From assembly GCA_002505355.1 (NCBI GenBank), contig DAUW01000085.1, positions 785-6,400 on the forward strand: a stretch of 5,616 nucleotides of DNA. Direction: 5' to 3'. The first letter of the stretch is position 1; every line of letters starts with the position of its first letter. This document shows, one piece after another, positions 3,464 to 5,616 of the stretch. Position numbers and translations under genes: made by a program. The notes under the pieces were generated by a model, which was given only the letters and a program-made list of their open reading frames with translations, did not search any database and was not told the DNA's origin. The stretch is from Euryarchaeota archaeon UBA229 (GTDB taxonomy: Archaea > Thermoplasmatota > Poseidoniia > Poseidoniales > Poseidoniaceae).

Positions 3464-5563
3464 TCACAGCAAACCATTCTTGGTCAATTCGCCTGTTCCA
3501 GCTAGAACAACCGCAACTATTGACATCAGTTTGATCAAGATGTTCAGTGATGGACCAGATGTGTCTTTGAATGGGTCGCCTATTGTGTCACCTATAACTG
3601 CGGCGTCGTGGGCTTCGTCACCCTTCTTTGCGCCTTCAATGTGATTTTGCTCGATTGCCTTCTTGGCGTTGTCCCATGCGCCACCTGCGTTGGCCATGAA
3701 CAAAGCAAGTAGAACTCCAGACACTAACGCTCCAGCTAGCATACCGCCTAACGCAGCAGTACCCAGAGCAAAGCCGATTACTACTGGGGCTAGGATTGCC
3801 ACAACACCAGGACCAATCATCTCTCGCAGAGCTGCTTGCGTTGAGATATCAACACACTTCTTGGAGTCTGGCTTGACACCCTCTCTACCTTCCAGTAGCC
3901 CGTCAATTTCTTTGAATTGGCGGCGTATTTCAACGACCATGTCACCCGCAGCCTTACCAACTGAAGTCATAGTCATAGCCGCTACTACAAACGGTAAGCC
4001 GCCACCAATTAGCAGACCGATGACAACCATTGGTTCGGTTAAGTCAAGACTAACCCCGCCAACTGCAGTATTGTATGCTGCAAACAGTGCTAAAGCAGTC
4101 AGGGCTGCAGACCCAATAGCGAAGCCTTTTCCGACTGCAGCAGTTGTGTTGCCGATTGAATCCAGTTCATCGGTGATGGCTCTAACATCATCACCCAGTC
4201 CACTCATCTCAGCAATTCCACCAGCGTTATCGGCAACCGGTCCGTAGGCGTCGACAGTCATTGTCACACCAACTGTTGCTAGCATTCCCATAGCCGCCAT
4301 AGCGATGCAGTATAGACCATATTCCTCGCCGCCAAATTCATTGGCGCCGAGAATGCCTAATGCGATTAGTACTATGGGGATAAAAGTCGACATCATGCCA
4401 ACGGATAAACCGGCTATTGCATTCGTTGCTGGACCTGTTTTGGACATCTCACCAATGTGAGGTATCGCCTTTGTCTTGATGCCAAATACTGGCTCAATAC
4501 CAGTGTAATATTCTGTCACTAGACCAATCAAGATTCCGACTATGCTACCCAAGACTACCGAGTGCATTACACCGTATTCTACATCAATCAGACCCTGTTG
4601 AATGGAAACATAACCACCGATCGCGAATAGAATAGCGCCAATAAATGTGGTATTCCTTAGCGCTGCTGCAGGATCATTACCATTCTTGAGGAAAGCCATC
4701 GAAAAGACGCCTATTATCGAAGCAGCGTAACCGATGAAACCTAGTAGTATAGGCAATAGAACATAATCTGCTGCATTGTCCCCAGTAAACTCGTTGGCAA
4801 TAATCATAGCAGCGATTATTGAACCAACGAAGGATTCGAAGATGTCGGCACCCATCCCTGCTACGTCACCAACATTGTCACCGACGTTGTCAGCGATGAC
4901 ACCTGGGTTGCGCGGGTCGTCTTCAGGGATCCCTGCCTCGACCTTGCCTACCAGATCGGCTCCGACGTCAGCAGCTTTGGTGTAAATACCGCCACCGACA
5001 CGGGCAAACAAAGCAATTGAAGAAGCACCCATACCGAAGCCAGCCGCTGCTTGGATTACATTCAAGCCACTAGCAGCTGCATCATCCCCCGATGATGCAA
5101 CATCGCCAGCGCCCAACCACCAAGCGATGAGCGAGATTCCTAGCAGTCCAAGACCGCCAACTGAGAGCCCCATTACCGCTCCACCATTGTATGAAACTGC
5201 AAGTGCAGCAGGTTGACCACCTGTCTTGGCCGCCATAGCAGTTCTGCCATTGGCAGAAGTTGCTGCACGCATGCCAGAGAAGCCGGCAGCAACCGATGCG
5301 AGAGCACCTGCAAAGAACGCAATAGTTGTCTCGGCATCGTTCAACACGAATAACAAAACACCAACAGCTGCAACGAAAATGCCCAGGATTCGGTACTCAG
5401 CTTTCAAGAAAGCCATAGCACCGTCTTGTATTTCGTTTGTTATGTCAGCAACGACATCGTTGTCAATTTTGACACTGTTTACTCGCAAGTATAGTACAAA
5501 AGCGATAACAAGTCCAACTAGACCGGTCCCCGCCGCTATTAGAGGTATGTTCGTAATATCCAT
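3464..5563 (-). CDS. hppA: Membrane-bound ion-pumping pyrophosphatase, K+-dependent type
   Basis: A complete 699-residue membrane pyrophosphatase, which hydrolyses PPi and pumps H+ and/or Na+ across the cytoplasmic membrane. Family length is about 660-770 residues with about 16 helices. The hydrophobic segments here match, beginning at residues 6-26. PPi/Mg sites are intact: DVGADLVGK (199-207), the D-N-V-G-D-N-V-G-D block (225-233) followed by GMGADIFES (237-244), VDAYGPVADNAGG (437-449) and GDTIGDPFKDTSGPSLN (658-674). The motif GNTTAAVGKG has Ala475 and Gly478 at the positions that separate subclasses. K+-independent enzymes carry Lys and Thr there, so this one should need K+. Glu243 in ADIFES sits where sodium-pumping enzymes keep their gate Glu, not one turn later as in plant H+ pumps. 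The start is ATG 5561-5563, with AGGTGG five bases upstream. A GTG at 5570-5572 would add three residues but lies inside that ribosome site, so I reject it. Confidence 0.97.
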   Translation of the reverse strand: MDITNIPLIAAGTGLVGLVIAFVLYLRVNSVKIDNDVVADITNEIQDGAMAFLKAEYRILGIFVAAVGVLLFVLNDAETTIAFFAGALASVAAGFSGMRAATSANGRTAMAAKTGGQPAALAVSYNGGAVMGLSVGGLGLLGISLIAWWLGAGDVASSGDDAAASGLNVIQAAAGFGMGASSIALFARVGGGIYTKAADVGADLVGKVEAGIPEDDPRNPGVIADNVGDNVGDVAGMGADIFESFVGSIIAAMIIANEFTGDNAADYVLLPILLGFIGYAASIIGVFSMAFLKNGNDPAAALRNTTFIGAILFAIGGYVSIQQGLIDVEYGVMHSVVLGSIVGILIGLVTEYYTGIEPVFGIKTKAIPHIGEMSKTGPATNAIAGLSVGMMSTFIPIVLIALGILGANEFGGEEYGLYCIAMAAMGMLATVGVTMTVDAYGPVADNAGGIAEMSGLGDDVRAITDELDSIGNTTAAVGKGFAIGSAALTALALFAAYNTAVGGVSLDLTEPMVVIGLLIGGGLPFVVAAMTMTSVGKAAGDMVVEIRRQFKEIDGLLEGREGVKPDSKKCVDISTQAALREMIGPGVVAILAPVVIGFALGTAALGGMLAGALVSGVLLALFMANAGGAWDNAKKAIEQNHIEGAKKGDEAHDAAVIGDTIGDPFKDTSGPSLNILIKLMSIVAVVLAGTGELTKNGLL

Positions 5564-5564
5564 A

Positions 5565-5616
5565 TTAACCACCTGTAGAGCCGGCGACCAATGAACTCCT
5601 CATAAGTGGTTCGCTT
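5565..5616 (-). other. hppA upstream region; possible tail of an upstream gene or short leader ORF
   Basis: One minus-strand frame is open from the right edge to TAA at 5565-5567, one base before the hppA ATG. It contains an ATG at 5601-5603 that would make a 12-residue peptide (MRSSLVAGSTGG). It could be the last codons of an upstream gene translationally coupled to hppA, a tiny leader ORF, or chance. A second frame is also open from the edge (KRTTYEEFIGRRLYRW...) and stops inside hppA. With only 52 bases visible I cannot choose, and the region may simply be untranslated. Confidence 0.2.
5569..5574 (-). promoter_or_regulatory. Ribosome site choosing the ATG start of hppA
   Basis: The minus strand reads AGGTGG-TTAAT-ATG. 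The purine-rich core with a five-base spacer points to the ATG at 5563. The in-frame GTG at 5570-5572 is part of the site and has no ribosome site of its own (preceded by CTACAG). Confidence 0.6.

Noticed and set aside
3663..4247. 194-codon open frame on the plus strand opposite hppA
   Set aside because: It is the complement of the Ala/Gly-rich hppA coding sequence. Its product is low-complexity Pro/Ala/Ser/Thr with no domain, and the hppA reading on the other strand is beyond doubt.
5570..5572. GTG start for hppA, adding three residues
   Set aside because: The GTG lies inside the AGGTGG ribosome site that serves the ATG at 5563 and has no site of its own.
5226..5594. 122-codon plus-strand open frame opposite the hppA N-terminus
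   Set aside because: It has the same Ala/Thr/Pro-rich shadow composition, no plausible start signal and a certain gene on the opposite strand.

Overview
The window most resembles a marine planktonic euryarchaeon of the Marine Group II/III type (Poseidoniales and relatives). The evidence is a combination of features rather than a marker gene. There is a lipobox protein with paired 'W-x-V-G-x-x-W' motifs, a K+-dependent-type membrane pyrophosphatase, and TTG starts fed by GGTGA ribosome sites. Two genes have TATA-like boxes about 26 bases before the start codon, suggesting leaderless mRNAs. No rRNA, tRNA, mobile element or CRISPR array is visible, so the taxonomic call is an inference, and a bacterium is not strictly excluded.

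Layout, left to right. Positions 1-233 (minus) hold the N-terminal 77 residues of a probable MscS-type mechanosensitive channel, cut by the left edge. A 116-bp spacer with a perfect 8+8 inverted repeat separates it from a complete pirin gene (350-1189, minus, TTG start). Pirin is divergent from a glutaredoxin-like CGYC protein (1290-1574, plus). That gene runs tail to tail, with a 9-bp overlap, into a carboxylesterase/phospholipase-like alpha/beta hydrolase (1566-2177, minus, TTG start). The hydrolase sits directly downstream of a secreted lipoprotein of unknown function (2187-3143, minus), and the lipoprotein stop codon lies inside the hydrolase ribosome site. A 94-bp divergent promoter region containing a 17-bp palindrome leads to a 61-residue double-CxxC protein (3238-3423, plus). 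The rest, 3464-5563 (minus), is a complete membrane-bound ion-pumping pyrophosphatase (hppA). The last 53 bases are its 5' region, possibly including the tail of an upstream gene.

How the genes relate: the only well-supported operon is lipoprotein followed by hydrolase. Pirin and the glutaredoxin-like gene share one short divergent promoter region, which would suit a redox or metal-stress pair, but nothing proves coregulation. The channel and the pyrophosphatase are independent membrane housekeeping functions (osmotic safety valve; ion gradient from PPi). This looks like a gene-dense, ordinary chromosomal region. I see no convincing new multi-gene system. The points most worth a second look are the lipoprotein with its repeated motif, the small CxxC protein with its palindromic promoter, and the ion specificity of the pyrophosphatase. 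No gene-free stretch exceeds 300 bases.
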